From Pseudomonadota bacterium (GTDB lineage Bacteria; Pseudomonadota; Alphaproteobacteria; Rhizobiales; Aestuariivirgaceae), in NCBI GenBank assembly GCA_963205315.1, contig CAUJIO010000046.1, positions 1 through 47,597 on the forward strand: 47,597 bases of DNA, read 5' to 3'. A program made the position numbers and the translations under genes. Positions 26,192 to 35,078 of this stretch are shown here, in pieces (within the stretch, counting starts at the first letter, position 1; every line of letters begins with the position of its first letter). The notes beneath the pieces are model-generated. The model saw only the letters and a program-made list of their open reading frames with translations. It searched no databases and was not told the DNA's origin.

Positions 26192-27213
26192 AGAAGCGCA
26201 TTTTCAAAGCGCCATCCGGACAGAGCATCACCCTCACCGAACTCGGTTTCGGCTGTGCACCCATCGGCAATCTCTACCGCCCGGTGTCCGAAGACGACGC
26301 CCTGAAGACGCTCGATGCCGCGTGGAAGGCGGGCATCCGCTACTTCGACACGGCACCGCTCTATGGGCTTGGCCTGTCGGAAACACGCCTCAACCACTTC
26401 CTGCGTGGCAAGAAGCGCAAAGACTATGTGATCTCGACCAAGGTCGGCCGGTTGCTCGAGGTCTGCCCGCCTGACCAGCGCACCGGCATCGGCAAGTTCT
26501 TCGATACGCCTTCACGCAAGGAGCGCTACGATTATACCTACGATGGGGTGATGCGATCGCTGGAGTTCTCGCTCGAACGGCTTGGCATCGATTCGATCGA
26601 CATTCTCTTCGCCCATGACATCGACGTGTTCACGCACAAGACGGAAGCGGCACGCGATGCGCATGTAAAGACGCTGATGTCGAGTGGCTACAAGGCCCTC
26701 GTCAAACTTCGCGACGAAAAAGTCATCAAGGCTTTCGGTGCCGGCATCAATGAATGGCAGGTCGCAGAGACTCTGACGCGAGCCGGCGACTTCGACATTT
26801 TCCTGCTGGCAGGACGCTATACGCTGCTGGAACAGGAGGCGCTCAACTCGTTCTTGCCGCTGACGCAGGAGCGTGGCGTCGGCATCGTGTTGGGTGGGCC
26901 TTACAACTCCGGAATTCTCGCCGTCGGGCCGAAGCCCGGTGCGATGTATAATTACGATCCGGCCCCAAAGCACATCCTCGACCGCGTCAGACAGATTGAG
27001 GCCGTGTGCAAGGCCCACAAGGTGAAACTGCCTCAGGCCGCTTTGCGGTTCCCGCTGCATCACCCACAGGTCATGAGTGTCATTCCCGGCGGCGTGACGC
27101 CGAAAGAAGTGATGTTGAATGTCAAGACCATGGACGTAAAATTGCCCAAGGCCTTGTGGAAGGACCTGAAGGCTCAGGGCCTTCTCCACGCCAGCGCGCC
27201 GGTGCCGAAGTAA
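26188..27213 (+). CDS. Aldo/keto reductase (D-threo-aldose/L-fucose dehydrogenase-like)
   Basis: A 341-residue AKR TIM barrel. The catalytic tetrad is visible: D54 and Y59 in RYFDTAPLYG, K85 in ISTKVG and H143 in FAHDID. Late segments LPQAALRFPLHHPQVMSVIPGG are characteristic of the D-threo-aldose 1-dehydrogenase/L-fucose dehydrogenase/pyridoxal 4-dehydrogenase group. It would oxidise a sugar to its lactone with NAD(P). Translational coupling to gntR (ATGA) and the divergent UxaA-like dehydratase suggest oxidation followed by dehydration of the aldonate; a lactonase and an aldolase are missing from the window. Substrate is inferred only. Confidence 0.85.
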   Translation: MKKRIFKAPSGQSITLTELGFGCAPIGNLYRPVSEDDALKTLDAAWKAGIRYFDTAPLYGLGLSETRLNHFLRGKKRKDYVISTKVGRLLEVCPPDQRTGIGKFFDTPSRKERYDYTYDGVMRSLEFSLERLGIDSIDILFAHDIDVFTHKTEAARDAHVKTLMSSGYKALVKLRDEKVIKAFGAGINEWQVAETLTRAGDFDIFLLAGRYTLLEQEALNSFLPLTQERGVGIVLGGPYNSGILAVGPKPGAMYNYDPAPKHILDRVRQIEAVCKAHKVKLPQAALRFPLHHPQVMSVIPGGVTPKEVMLNVKTMDVKLPKALWKDLKAQGLLHASAPVPK

Positions 27214-27230
27214 CCGGTGCCTGCCGGTTA
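27211..27230. terminator. Convergent-gene hairpin built from both stop codons
   Basis: TAACCGG (27211-27217) and CCGGTTA (27224-27230) form a perfect 7-bp stem with a TGCCTG loop. The TAA at the left base is the aldo/keto reductase stop and the complementary TTA at the right base is the acoC stop. No T-run follows, so its strength as an intrinsic terminator is uncertain. Confidence 0.5.
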
Positions 27231-28436
27231 TGAATCGGCTATCAGCCCGGCCACTGCAGCGGGGTCGCGCCAGTGTGCCATATGGCTGGCGCCCTGCATG
27301 ATGTGTACCGCGGCGCTCAACGGCATGTTCAGCACGTGATGCGAGGGGATGATGGCATCGTCGCGCAGGAAGATGGCGCGAACCGGCACCACGGCGCGAG
27401 ATAGTGCGGCGAGGATCGAAACCCGCTGCTTGCCGCCGGTGGCCACGGTATTTGCAATGGCGCGAAGCTGCGCGCCATGGGTCGAGAGGTGGTCCGCCAG
27501 CGTTGCCTGTGTCTCGAGCGGGATTTTCTCGCCAAGGAATGTTGCGGCGTGATCGACGTGGGCACCCAACATGGCGTCGATGAATTCGCCGTTGATCTCT
27601 TCACCGCAGCCAGCAGGTGACAGGAGCGTGAGCGACAGCGCCTTGTCGATCAGCCGCGATGCGATGACGGCACCAAACGAATGGCCAACGACATGCAACT
27701 TCACAGGCGGCAGTGCAGCAATCACGGCTGCTGAAATGTCGTCAACAGTATCCGCCTCGCACTGGGTTTCACCATGGCCCGGGAGATCCAGCGCGTAGGT
27801 GCGATAGCCCCTTGCCGCGAGCTTGCGGCCAAGCGTCGTAAAGCTCTGCGAATCGGCGAAGAGGCCGTGGATCAGTAGCGCATGACCCTTGGCCGCACCT
27901 TGTGCCTGCCATTCGCGGAAGAAGATTTTTCCATGTGGCGTCTCGACATGATAGGCGGCACGCGCCGGACGGGCGGCGGCATCGAGGTCGGCGCGCGAGA
28001 TCCGGCCGTTGCGTCCCGAGCCCGAGACTGTCGCGAGATTGACACCGCTGCGGCGGGCGGCGGCCCGCGCCGCCGTAGAGGCGCGAGGACGCGTATCCGC
28101 GTTCAACGATACATGCCGCGGGCGGGGTGCTGAGGTTGTGGCGGCAACAGGCTTCGGCACATCGGCATGTTTCACCTCAGCCATTGCCTCGCCCTCGATC
28201 TCGATCCGGGCAATCGCACTTTCGACCGGCACCATCTGATCGCTCGTCACCAGCCATTCGACCAGAATGCCGTCCTGCAGGGCAGGTACTTCCACCGTCG
28301 TCTTGTCACTCTCGACTTCGAGCAGCGTTTCGCCGCGCCTGAAGCTGTCGCCCGGCTGCTTGACGATCAGGCCGATGCGGCCTTCCTCCATCGTTTCCCC
28401 CATTCGAGGGAGCGGCATCTCGACTATGCGGCCCAT
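27228..28436 (-). CDS. acoC: Acetoin dehydrogenase-type E2: lipoyl domain, E3-binding domain and alpha/beta hydrolase
   Basis: A 402-residue E2-like protein. The lipoyl domain (1-80) has K45 in VESDKTTVEVPA. A peripheral-subunit-binding segment follows at about 110-146 (PRASTAARAAARRSGVNLATVSGSG, then GRISRADLD). The C-terminus is an alpha/beta hydrolase (about 165-400) with HGLFADSQSF, nucleophile elbow VVGHSFGAV, FLRDDAIIP and GASHMAHW, instead of the usual acyltransferase domain with HxxxDG. This architecture is that of AcoC, the E2 of the acetoin-cleaving complex. Start ATG 28436 (MGRIVEMPLPRMGE), overlapping acoB by 13 bp. E1alpha and E1beta precede it; no E3 gene is adjacent, so a shared E3 may serve. 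Confidence 0.82.
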   Translation of the reverse strand: MGRIVEMPLPRMGETMEEGRIGLIVKQPGDSFRRGETLLEVESDKTTVEVPALQDGILVEWLVTSDQMVPVESAIARIEIEGEAMAEVKHADVPKPVAATTSAPRPRHVSLNADTRPRASTAARAAARRSGVNLATVSGSGRNGRISRADLDAAARPARAAYHVETPHGKIFFREWQAQGAAKGHALLIHGLFADSQSFTTLGRKLAARGYRTYALDLPGHGETQCEADTVDDISAAVIAALPPVKLHVVGHSFGAVIASRLIDKALSLTLLSPAGCGEEINGEFIDAMLGAHVDHAATFLGEKIPLETQATLADHLSTHGAQLRAIANTVATGGKQRVSILAALSRAVVPVRAIFLRDDAIIPSHHVLNMPLSAAVHIMQGASHMAHWRDPAAVAGLIADS

Positions 28437-29428
28437 GATGGCGCAATCCTCTTCACCAGCCACAAGCCGGTTTCCGCGATGAGCTGGGCCGATGGCACGG
28501 CGCCTCGTTCGAGGGCCGGCGACACCGGAATGGGTATATCCTCGCCCGTCACGCGTACGACGGGCTCCTCGAGAAAATCGAAGCAGCGTTCGGAAATCCG
28601 CGCCGAGAGTTCGGCGGCAAAGCCCGACGTCATCACCGCTTCGGTTACCACCATGGCGCGGCCGGTCTTCATCACCGAGGTGATGAACGTCTCATCGTCG
28701 AGCGGGTTGAGGCAGCGGATGTCGATCACCTCGGCGGAGACGCCATGCCCGGCGAGGGCCTCGGCGGCGGCAAGTGATTCAAACACCATCTTTGAGTAGG
28801 TGACGATGGTTACATCCGTCCCCTCGCGGCGGATGGCGGACTTTCCCCATGCGCCGTCGGGATTGTCCACATCCAGCTCACCCTTCCGGACATAGAGTGC
28901 CTTGTGCTCAATGAAGATCACCGGGTCCGGATGCTTCAGCGCCATGCGGAGCAGGTGATAGGCATCGTTCACCGTCGCCGGCATCACGACGCGCAGTCCG
29001 GGGATGAGGGTGAACCAGGCTTCCAGCGATTGAGAATGCTGGGCGGCGGCAGAACGCCCCGTGCCGCCCTGTGTCCGCAGTACCATCGGCACACCGATCT
29101 GGCCGCCGAACATGTAACGGCTCTTGGCGGCCTGATTGGCCACCTGATCCATGGTGAGCCCCGCGAAATCGATATACATGAGTTCTGCCACGGGACGCGA
29201 TCCGGTCATCGCAGCGCCAATGGCCGCGCCGATAATTCCTGCCTCGGCAATCGGCGTGTCGACGACACGGTTTTCGCCGAACATCTCGAGCAGACCCTTG
29301 GTGACACCATAGGCGCCTCCGTAGCGGCCCACTTCCTCGCCCATGACGAAGATTGATGCATCCTCCGTCATGGCGTCGATGAGCGCCTGGCGGAGCGCGT
29401 CGCGATAGGTGGTTTCAATGGCAGCCAT
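28424..29428 (-). CDS. acoB: Acetoin/2-oxoacid dehydrogenase E1 beta subunit
   Basis: A 334-residue transketolase-type E1beta: ETTYRDALRQALIDAM, VMGEEVGRYGGAYGVTKGL, DTPIAEAGIIGAAIGAAMTG, MYIDFAGLTMDQVANQAAK, TQGGTGRSAAAQHSQSLEAW and EVIDIRCLNPLDDETF are canonical. The catalytic His of the beta subunit lies in AAAQHSQSLEAW. With E1alpha it forms the ThDP-dependent alpha2beta2 heterotetramer. The ATG shares one base with the acoA stop (TGATG). By sequence alone it could also belong to a pyruvate or branched-chain complex; the AcoC-type E2 favours acetoin. Confidence 0.85.
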   Translation of the reverse strand: MAAIETTYRDALRQALIDAMTEDASIFVMGEEVGRYGGAYGVTKGLLEMFGENRVVDTPIAEAGIIGAAIGAAMTGSRPVAELMYIDFAGLTMDQVANQAAKSRYMFGGQIGVPMVLRTQGGTGRSAAAQHSQSLEAWFTLIPGLRVVMPATVNDAYHLLRMALKHPDPVIFIEHKALYVRKGELDVDNPDGAWGKSAIRREGTDVTIVTYSKMVFESLAAAEALAGHGVSAEVIDIRCLNPLDDETFITSVMKTGRAMVVTEAVMTSGFAAELSARISERCFDFLEEPVVRVTGEDIPIPVSPALERGAVPSAQLIAETGLWLVKRIAPSWAA

Positions 29429-30450
29429 CAGCGCGCCTCCCCCAGGATTGACGACAGGTGCTGGCGGAGCGGTCGCGGCTGGGGTTCACCCATCGCAAAG
29501 ACATCGCGGAACATCGAGTCCTGACCGGGTGGCACTGCAGCAATGGCATGTTCGACAGCGGCATTCATTTCCTTCGCCACCTCGTCATCCATCGAATCGA
29601 GGCTTGCAGCGTCGGAAGTCTGGCGTTCGATGAGTTTGGCCCGCGCATTCAAGACAGCGTCGCGCTTGCGGCCTTCCAGTTCCTCGGCCTCGTCGCGATA
29701 GGGGCTCTTGTCCAGCCGCGCATGGCCGAAATGACGATAGCACGTCATGGCGATGAACCCGGGCCTGCCGTTACGGGCGGAGTCAAGCACGCGTTCCGAC
29801 ATCTCATGTACTTCTTCGACATCACCGCCATCGACAGCCACGCCATTCAGGCCGCAGGCGATCGCGCGTTCATGCAGGTTGGTGTTGGCGGCGGCGCGGT
29901 CGATGCGTGTGCCCATGCCATATTGATTGTTGATGCAGCAGAATACCACCGGCAGCTTCCACAGCGCCGCCATGTTCATGGCCTCGTAGAGAATGCCCTG
30001 CTGCGAAGCGCCATCGCCGAAAAAGGCGACCGAGACATTCTTCAGTCCCCTGTTGCGATATGACAATCCGGCACCCACCACATGCGGAATGCCACCGCCG
30101 ACGATGGCGTTGGCGCCAAGCGCTCCAAGCCCCATGTCGGCAATGTGCATCGAGCCGCCCTTGCCAGAGCAATAGCCATCGGCCTTTCCGGCGATCTCGC
30201 TCATCATGCGATTGGGATCCGCCCCACGGGCGATGAAAATGCCGTGGCCGCGATGATGGGTGGTGAAACTGTCGCTCTGTTCCATGGCCCGGCAGACACC
30301 GGAAATGGCTTCCTCGCCGATCGACATATGGAGCATGGAGCCCGCCGTCTGGCCGCGCACGAAGAGTTCGTTCACTCGCTCCTCGAACGTGCGGATGCGC
30401 CGCATGGTGCGATAGAGATCGAGTAGAAGCCTGTTGCCGCCTTTGGTCAT
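29428..30450 (-). CDS. acoA: Acetoin/2-oxoacid dehydrogenase E1 alpha subunit
   Basis: A 340-residue E1alpha with the thiamine-diphosphate fold: FEERVNELFVRGQTAG, MLHMSIGEEAISG, THHRGHGIFIARGAD, GKGGSMHIADMG and the ThDP/Mg motif GDGASQQGILYEAMN...INN. It is close in length to AcoA (about 333) and shorter than mitochondrial-type PdhA. It decarboxylates or cleaves the substrate and passes the acetyl group to lipoyl-E2. It is the first gene of acoABC. A small hairpin overlaps its Shine-Dalgarno (30459-30474). No acoR, acoX or acetoin transporter is visible, so the physiological substrate is not certain. Confidence 0.85.
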   Translation of the reverse strand: MTKGGNRLLLDLYRTMRRIRTFEERVNELFVRGQTAGSMLHMSIGEEAISGVCRAMEQSDSFTTHHRGHGIFIARGADPNRMMSEIAGKADGYCSGKGGSMHIADMGLGALGANAIVGGGIPHVVGAGLSYRNRGLKNVSVAFFGDGASQQGILYEAMNMAALWKLPVVFCCINNQYGMGTRIDRAAANTNLHERAIACGLNGVAVDGGDVEEVHEMSERVLDSARNGRPGFIAMTCYRHFGHARLDKSPYRDEAEELEGRKRDAVLNARAKLIERQTSDAASLDSMDDEVAKEMNAAVEHAIAAVPPGQDSMFRDVFAMGEPQPRPLRQHLSSILGEAR

Positions 30451-30458
30451 CCGATGCC

Positions 30459-30474
30459 CCTCATTGACATGAGG
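30459..30474 (-). promoter_or_regulatory. Hairpin masking the acoA Shine-Dalgarno
   Basis: Read on the minus strand, CCTCAT-GTCA-ATGAGG is followed by GGCATCGG and the acoA ATG. The right arm with the next bases, GAGGGG, is the ribosome-binding site, so the CCTC of the left arm is an internal anti-SD. The stem is only 6 bp, so its effect could be modest. Confidence 0.4.
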
Positions 30475-30532
30475 CTTGTTGCAGCATCAGGCCATGATGG
30501 CAAGACAGGTCCGGCAGCAATGTCCGCTGTTC

Positions 30533-31258
30533 TCAGGCCTGGAACGAATAGAGCCGGAAGAGCCTGGTTGGGGACTCAAAGAGTTCCGACACCTCGCTGA
30601 AGCCTGCCTCATGCCCCAGGCGCCGCCAAACAGAATCGGTTTCCGGGAAGTCCGATGAGTGAACGTGGCCATTCACGTCGTCCCATTCCGCGTCCGAATA
30701 TGCCCGCCAGTCTGGCCGCTGTTCATCCCATCGCGCCAGCCAGCCATCCCGATCTTCCCCATCCGGGCTCGCGTCCTCGTAGATCAGCAGCCGTCCGGAA
30801 TCGCCTGCAATCTCTCTGATACTGCGCATGATTTCAAGCTTTGCGGGCGCCATGAAATGGTGGAGCGAGAGCCCAATCCACACGACATCCGCTGGCTGCT
30901 TCCACTCGGGGAGCGCCAGAGAGAAGTCGCAGTGATGCAAGGCACTTTCGCAAGTCAGCTGCCTTACATTCTCAGCGGCAATCGCAAGGGCCTGCGCTGA
31001 CAGGTCCATGCCATCGTAGCGTCCGACGCCAGTGCCTATCAGTGCAGACATCGACATGACCGCATCACCGCATGCGACATCGAGGAAGCCGAAGGGCGCA
31101 TCTACCTCATCTGTCAAAACGGTGCGAAGGCAGCCGTAGGCCTCGCGGTGAAACAGGTAATTGTTGTCCAGCATCTTCCAGTAGACCTGCCAGGCAGCAA
31201 CAAAGAGGTCCTGGTTGGGCTCCTGGGGGGTAGACATCTCATCAGGCGAATTTCGCAT
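30533..31258 (-). CDS. Class I SAM-dependent methyltransferase
   Basis: A 241-residue methyltransferase with motif I FLDVACGDAVMS, the acidic residue of motif II in YDGMDLSAQAL, ALHHCDFSLALPE (motif III region) and DVVWIGLSLHHF (motif IV) followed by GRLLIYEDASPDG. I chose ATG 31258 with AAGGGAG 6 nt upstream; ATG 31237 (MSTPQEPNQ) is an alternative. Only small-molecule methyltransferases of this general type resemble it; the substrate is unknown. It lies about 80 bp upstream of acoA on the same strand as the preceding gene, so it may share a transcript. No tailored operon partner is visible. Confidence 0.8.
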   Translation of the reverse strand: MRNSPDEMSTPQEPNQDLFVAAWQVYWKMLDNNYLFHREAYGCLRTVLTDEVDAPFGFLDVACGDAVMSMSALIGTGVGRYDGMDLSAQALAIAAENVRQLTCESALHHCDFSLALPEWKQPADVVWIGLSLHHFMAPAKLEIMRSIREIAGDSGRLLIYEDASPDGEDRDGWLARWDEQRPDWRAYSDAEWDDVNGHVHSSDFPETDSVWRRLGHEAGFSEVSELFESPTRLFRLYSFQA

Positions 31259-31404
31259 GTTCACGCTCCCTTGGCAGAACATTGGACATTCACTGCACGA
31301 AATGCTCGAGGGCTCTGCGGAGCACCACTCTCAGCGGAGTGTCTGGCAATCGTACTCAAGCCCGGAACGTGATACTACATCACCCGCAGCCGGCTGTCAG
31401 TCCT

Positions 31405-32019
31405 TCAGATGATCAGGTCGGCGCCGGTGCTCTTGGCCAGCACTTCCTTGATGTTCGGCAGGTCGTTGGAGGCGATCCAGTTGGTGGCATAAGTCATGTC
31501 GAATCCATGATCGAGCCAGCGTTGCACCAGCCGCTGCTCGAGCACCTCGAGTGGTACCTTCAGATAGATCGCATAGTCGAAAAGCTTGCGCAGCCGGTTC
31601 CAGGGCGCCTCGTCGAGTAGCAGGTAGTTGCCCTCGATGAGAATGAAACGGGTGTCTTCATCGACGATGTCTGCGGCGTTCCGCGACAATTCCATCGACC
31701 TGTCAAATACGGGGATGAAGATCTCGGGTTCGCCGGCACGAATGCGCCTCAGCAAGGTTTCGAATCCCGCCACGTCGAAGGTGAAGGGCGCGCCCTTGCG
31801 CGGGCGGTGGCCGCGGGCATTGAGAATGATGTCATCGAGATGGAAGCCATCCATGGGCACGACCACGGCGGTCTCACCCATGGCGATCAGTTCATCGCGA
31901 AGCTTCGCCGACGTGGTGGACTTGCCGGAGGCCGGGGCCCCGGCAATGGCCACCATGAAGCGCTTCGCATTGCCTGCCCTGGCCCGGATGGCCTCGGCAA
32001 GTGCCTTGAGTTCGGTCAC
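31405..32019 (-). CDS. frcK: FrcK-type nucleoside/sugar kinase of the fructose ABC operon
   Basis: A 204-residue P-loop kinase of the uridine-kinase/PanK-like fold. Walker A GAPASGKST (26-34), VVPMDGFHLDD, a lid region RKGAPFTFDV and FILIEGNYLLLD are visible. It lies last in frcBCAK order, 13 bp after frcA, as in Sinorhizobium meliloti, where FrcK was annotated as a kinase of the fructose uptake operon. The phosphorylated substrate is not established by sequence; fructose or another monosaccharide is inferred from the operon. Confidence 0.85.
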   Translation of the reverse strand: MTELKALAEAIRARAGNAKRFMVAIAGAPASGKSTTSAKLRDELIAMGETAVVVPMDGFHLDDIILNARGHRPRKGAPFTFDVAGFETLLRRIRAGEPEIFIPVFDRSMELSRNAADIVDEDTRFILIEGNYLLLDEAPWNRLRKLFDYAIYLKVPLEVLEQRLVQRWLDHGFDMTYATNWIASNDLPNIKEVLAKSTGADLII

Positions 32020-32032
32020 AAAAACCCCCTCG

Positions 32033-32815
32033 TCAGGCCGCCAACAGTTCGGCCGGCGGTGTCTTGGCGCCGGTCATGAAGGCAACGGCGTCGGACATCG
32101 TGTAGTCCTTCGGGTTAATGACACAGAGGCGCTTGCCCAGACGGTGGATGTGGATGCGGTCCGCCACCTCGAAGACATGCGGCATGTTGTGCGAGATGAG
32201 GACGATCGGCAGGCCACGCTTCTTCACATCGAGGATCAGTTCCAGCACGCGGCGCGATTCCTTGACGCCCAGTGCCGCGGTCGGCTCGTCCATGATGACG
32301 ACTTTGGAACCGAAGGCCGCGGCGCGCGCCACGGCAACGCCCTGGCGCTGGCCGCCGGACAGCGTTTCCACCGCCTGGCTGATGTTCTGGATGGTCAACA
32401 GGCCGAGTTCCGTCAGCTTTTCACGCGCCCGCTTTTCCATCGTGCCACGATCGAGCATGCGGAACACCGATCCGAGGATGCCATCCTTTCGGATCTCGCG
32501 CCCCAGGAACATGTTGTCGGAGATCGAGAGGGCCGGAGACAGGGCGAGATTCTGGTACACCGTCTCGATGCCGGCGTCGCGGGCATCCATCGGCGTCCTG
32601 AAATTCAGAACCTTGCCTTCCAGCTTGATCTCGCCTTCGTCCGGCGTCACGGCACCGCAGATCGCCTTGATCAGGGTGGACTTGCCGGCCCCGTTGTCGC
32701 CGATCACGGCGAGGATCTCGCCGGGATAGAGATCGAAATCGGCGTGGTCGAGCGCGGTCACGCGGCCATAGCGCTTGACCAGCTTGCGGGCGGTGAGAAT
32801 GGGTTCGTGTGCCAT
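32033..32815 (-). CDS. frcA: Fructose ABC transporter ATP-binding protein FrcA
   Basis: A 260-residue single-domain carbohydrate ABC ATPase. Walker A GDNGAGKST, Q-loop ETVYQNLAL, signature LSGGQRQ, Walker B VVIMDEPTAAL and the H-loop ISHNMPHVFE are all intact. Single ATPase domains of this length are typical of FrcA, in contrast to the double-domain RbsA or XylG. Start ATG 32815 shares one base with the frcC stop (TAATG). The frame extends to 32893 but only as a shadow of frcC. It energises FrcC. Confidence 0.92.
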   Translation of the reverse strand: MAHEPILTARKLVKRYGRVTALDHADFDLYPGEILAVIGDNGAGKSTLIKAICGAVTPDEGEIKLEGKVLNFRTPMDARDAGIETVYQNLALSPALSISDNMFLGREIRKDGILGSVFRMLDRGTMEKRAREKLTELGLLTIQNISQAVETLSGGQRQGVAVARAAAFGSKVVIMDEPTAALGVKESRRVLELILDVKKRGLPIVLISHNMPHVFEVADRIHIHRLGKRLCVINPKDYTMSDAVAFMTGAKTPPAELLAA

Positions 32816-33873
32816 TAGCCTGCTACCTTTCTGATCCACTGGTCGACGGCGACGGCGCCGATGATGAGTACGCCGATCAACAGATAGGTCCACTGCGCAT
32901 CGGCACCGTAAAGCCTGAGGCCGAGCGAGAAGACGCCGACGATCAGCGCTCCGAAAATCATCCCGAGGATCGAACCGCGTCCGCCGAAGAGCGAGATGCC
33001 GCCGATCACCACGGCGGTAACCGATTCAATGTTGGCGAATTCACCTGCCGTCGGCGACACCGAACCGATGCGTCCGATCAGGACCCAGCCGGCCATGCCG
33101 CAGATGAGGCCCGACAACGTATAGGTGGTGAGCAGCATGCGCTTCACCGGAACACCGGCGAGATCGGCCGCATCCGGATCGTCACCCACGGCATAGAGGC
33201 GCCTGCCCCACGCCGTATAGTTGAGCACGTACCAGAGGAAGATCACCAGCAGCACCATGAAGATCACGCCGAGCGTGAACACGGCGCCACCAAGCTTTAT
33301 CTGGATGCCGAAGAACTGCAGCAGCGGTGCCTGCGCTTCGATGTCTTGCGTACGAATGGTTTCGTTGGCCGAGTAAAGATACTTGGTGGCGTTGAAGACC
33401 TGCCATGAACCAAGCGTGACGATGAAAGGCGGCAGCTTCATATGCGCCACCAGCCAGCCATTGATGAAACCGCAAAGGGTGCCGCAGGCCAGTCCGCAGA
33501 GGATGGATAGCGGTACTGGAATTCCATAGCGGAAGGTGAACTGTCCCATGACGACGGACGAAAGCACCATGATCGCGCCGACCGAGAGATCGATGCCCGC
33601 CGTCAGGATGACCAGCGTTTGCGCGGCGCCGACGATACCGACGATGGCAACCTGCTGGATGATGAGTGTGAGGGAGAAGGCGTTGAAGAACTTGCCACCG
33701 ACCAGAATTCCGAAGATCGCCACGGACGCGATGAGGACGATCAGCGGCACGGCCGCCTGGTTCGAATGCAGCGTGTGTTGCGCCTGCTTCAGAAGAGATC
33801 TGGGTTCCTCGAACGACGCGACGGTCTTGTCGCTCTTGTCGAGAACCTTCTCGAATTCCTGCGCCTGTGCCAT
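32815..33873 (-). CDS. frcC: Fructose ABC transporter permease FrcC
   Basis: A 352-residue CUT2-type permease with about 9-10 TM helices after a 40-residue cytoplasmic N-terminus. Conserved stretches include IVGAAQTLVILTAGIDLSVG, LPPFIVTLGSWQVFN, GRRLYAVGDDPDAADLAGVP (EAA-type loop), SVTAVVIGGISLFGGRGSI and LRLYGADAQWTYLLIG. The order binding protein - permease - ATPase - kinase matches S. meliloti frcBCAK. It is translationally coupled to frcA. Confidence 0.92.
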   Translation of the reverse strand: MAQAQEFEKVLDKSDKTVASFEEPRSLLKQAQHTLHSNQAAVPLIVLIASVAIFGILVGGKFFNAFSLTLIIQQVAIVGIVGAAQTLVILTAGIDLSVGAIMVLSSVVMGQFTFRYGIPVPLSILCGLACGTLCGFINGWLVAHMKLPPFIVTLGSWQVFNATKYLYSANETIRTQDIEAQAPLLQFFGIQIKLGGAVFTLGVIFMVLLVIFLWYVLNYTAWGRRLYAVGDDPDAADLAGVPVKRMLLTTYTLSGLICGMAGWVLIGRIGSVSPTAGEFANIESVTAVVIGGISLFGGRGSILGMIFGALIVGVFSLGLRLYGADAQWTYLLIGVLIIGAVAVDQWIRKVAG

Positions 33874-33983
33874 TCCCCATTTCCCTCCACGACGATTTTT
33901 CGTCTTCTACTTATTGTAGAAAAGGCGGCCACGTGGGCCGCCCTTCCGTGTTCGAAAGATCATTCACCGAAAACCGGATCAGA

Positions 33984-35009
33984 TCAACCCCAGCACTTCT
34001 CGAGGCCTTCCTTCGTGGTGATCGAGGGCACGCCTTCGACCGGGTTGTCAGTGATCAGCGCCACGCCGGTGTCGAAGAAGTTCTTGCCTTCGGTTGCCTT
34101 CGGCTTCTCGCCGGTATCGGCGAACTTCTTGATGGCTTCCACGCCCATCGATGCCATGAGCAGCGGATACTGCTGCGAGGTGCCGCCGATGACTCCGGCT
34201 GCCACGTCCTTCACGCCCGGGCAACCGCCGTCGACGGACATGATCAGAACCTGGCCTTCCTTGCCCACGGCCTTCAGCGCTTCATAAGCGCCGGCGGCAG
34301 CAGGTTCGTTGATGGTGTGGATCACGTTGATGTCCGGATTGATCTGGAGAAGGTTCTCCATGGCCTTGCGGCCGCCTTCCGGATTGCCGTTGGTGTAGTC
34401 GTGGCCAACGATGCGCGGATCCTTTTCGTCGCCGATGACGTTCGGATCGACAACATCGATGCCGAAGCCCTTCATGAAGCCCTGGTCGCGGAGAACGTCG
34501 ACGGTGACCTGCTGCGGGTTGATGTCGAGGAAGCCGATCTTGGCGTCCTTGGCGGCATCGCCCATCTTGGCCTTGGCATAGGCACCAATCAGGAAGCCGG
34601 CCTGGAAGTTGTCGGTGGCCATGGTCTGGTCAGCGGCGTCGATCGGATCGAGCGGGGTGTCGAGGGCAATCACGAGGATGCCGGCGTCACGCGCCTTCTT
34701 GATGACCGGAACGATGGCCTTGGTGTTCGACGGGGTGATGAGAATGCCCTTGGCGCCGTCGGCGATGCAGGTCTCAACGGCAGCCACCTGGCCTTCGTTG
34801 TCACCGTCATCCTTGCCGGCATAGGCCTTGAGGTCGACGCCGAGTTCGGCGGCCTTGGCCTGAGCGCCTTCCTTCATCTTGACGAAGAAGGGGTTGGTTT
34901 CGGTCTTGGTGATGAGGCAAGCGCCGATGCCGGCGGCCTGGGCCTGGGCGGTGCCGAACAGGGCAACGGCAGCAGCGCCGAGAAGAGCAGCTTTAAGAAC
35001 AGATTTCAC
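33984..35009 (-). CDS. frcB: Fructose ABC transporter substrate-binding protein FrcB
   Basis: A 341-residue periplasmic binding protein of the Periplasmic_Binding_Protein_4/ribose type. The signal peptide [20 protein letters not shown] ends near AQAQA, followed by [59 protein letters not shown] and [14 protein letters not shown] chose the GTG at 35009 with GGGAGG 7 nt upstream; the longer frame from 35084 would give a non-signal N-terminus. It captures fructose and related monosaccharides in S. meliloti. 110 bp separate its stop from frcC. Confidence 0.92.
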   Translation of the reverse strand: MKSVLKAALLGAAAVALFGTAQAQAAGIGACLITKTETNPFFVKMKEGAQAKAAELGVDLKAYAGKDDGDNEGQVAAVETCIADGAKGILITPSNTKAIVPVIKKARDAGILVIALDTPLDPIDAADQTMATDNFQAGFLIGAYAKAKMGDAAKDAKIGFLDINPQQVTVDVLRDQGFMKGFGIDVVDPNVIGDEKDPRIVGHDYTNGNPEGGRKAMENLLQINPDINVIHTINEPAAAGAYEALKAVGKEGQVLIMSVDGGCPGVKDVAAGVIGGTSQQYPLLMASMGVEAIKKFADTGEKPKATEGKNFFDTGVALITDNPVEGVPSITTKEGLEKCWG

Positions 35010-35078
35010 GTGGATCCTCCCATGGAAACGTGACCCCTTCACTTGAAGAGGCAGGCTGAGTTTGAAGTATCGTCCTGG

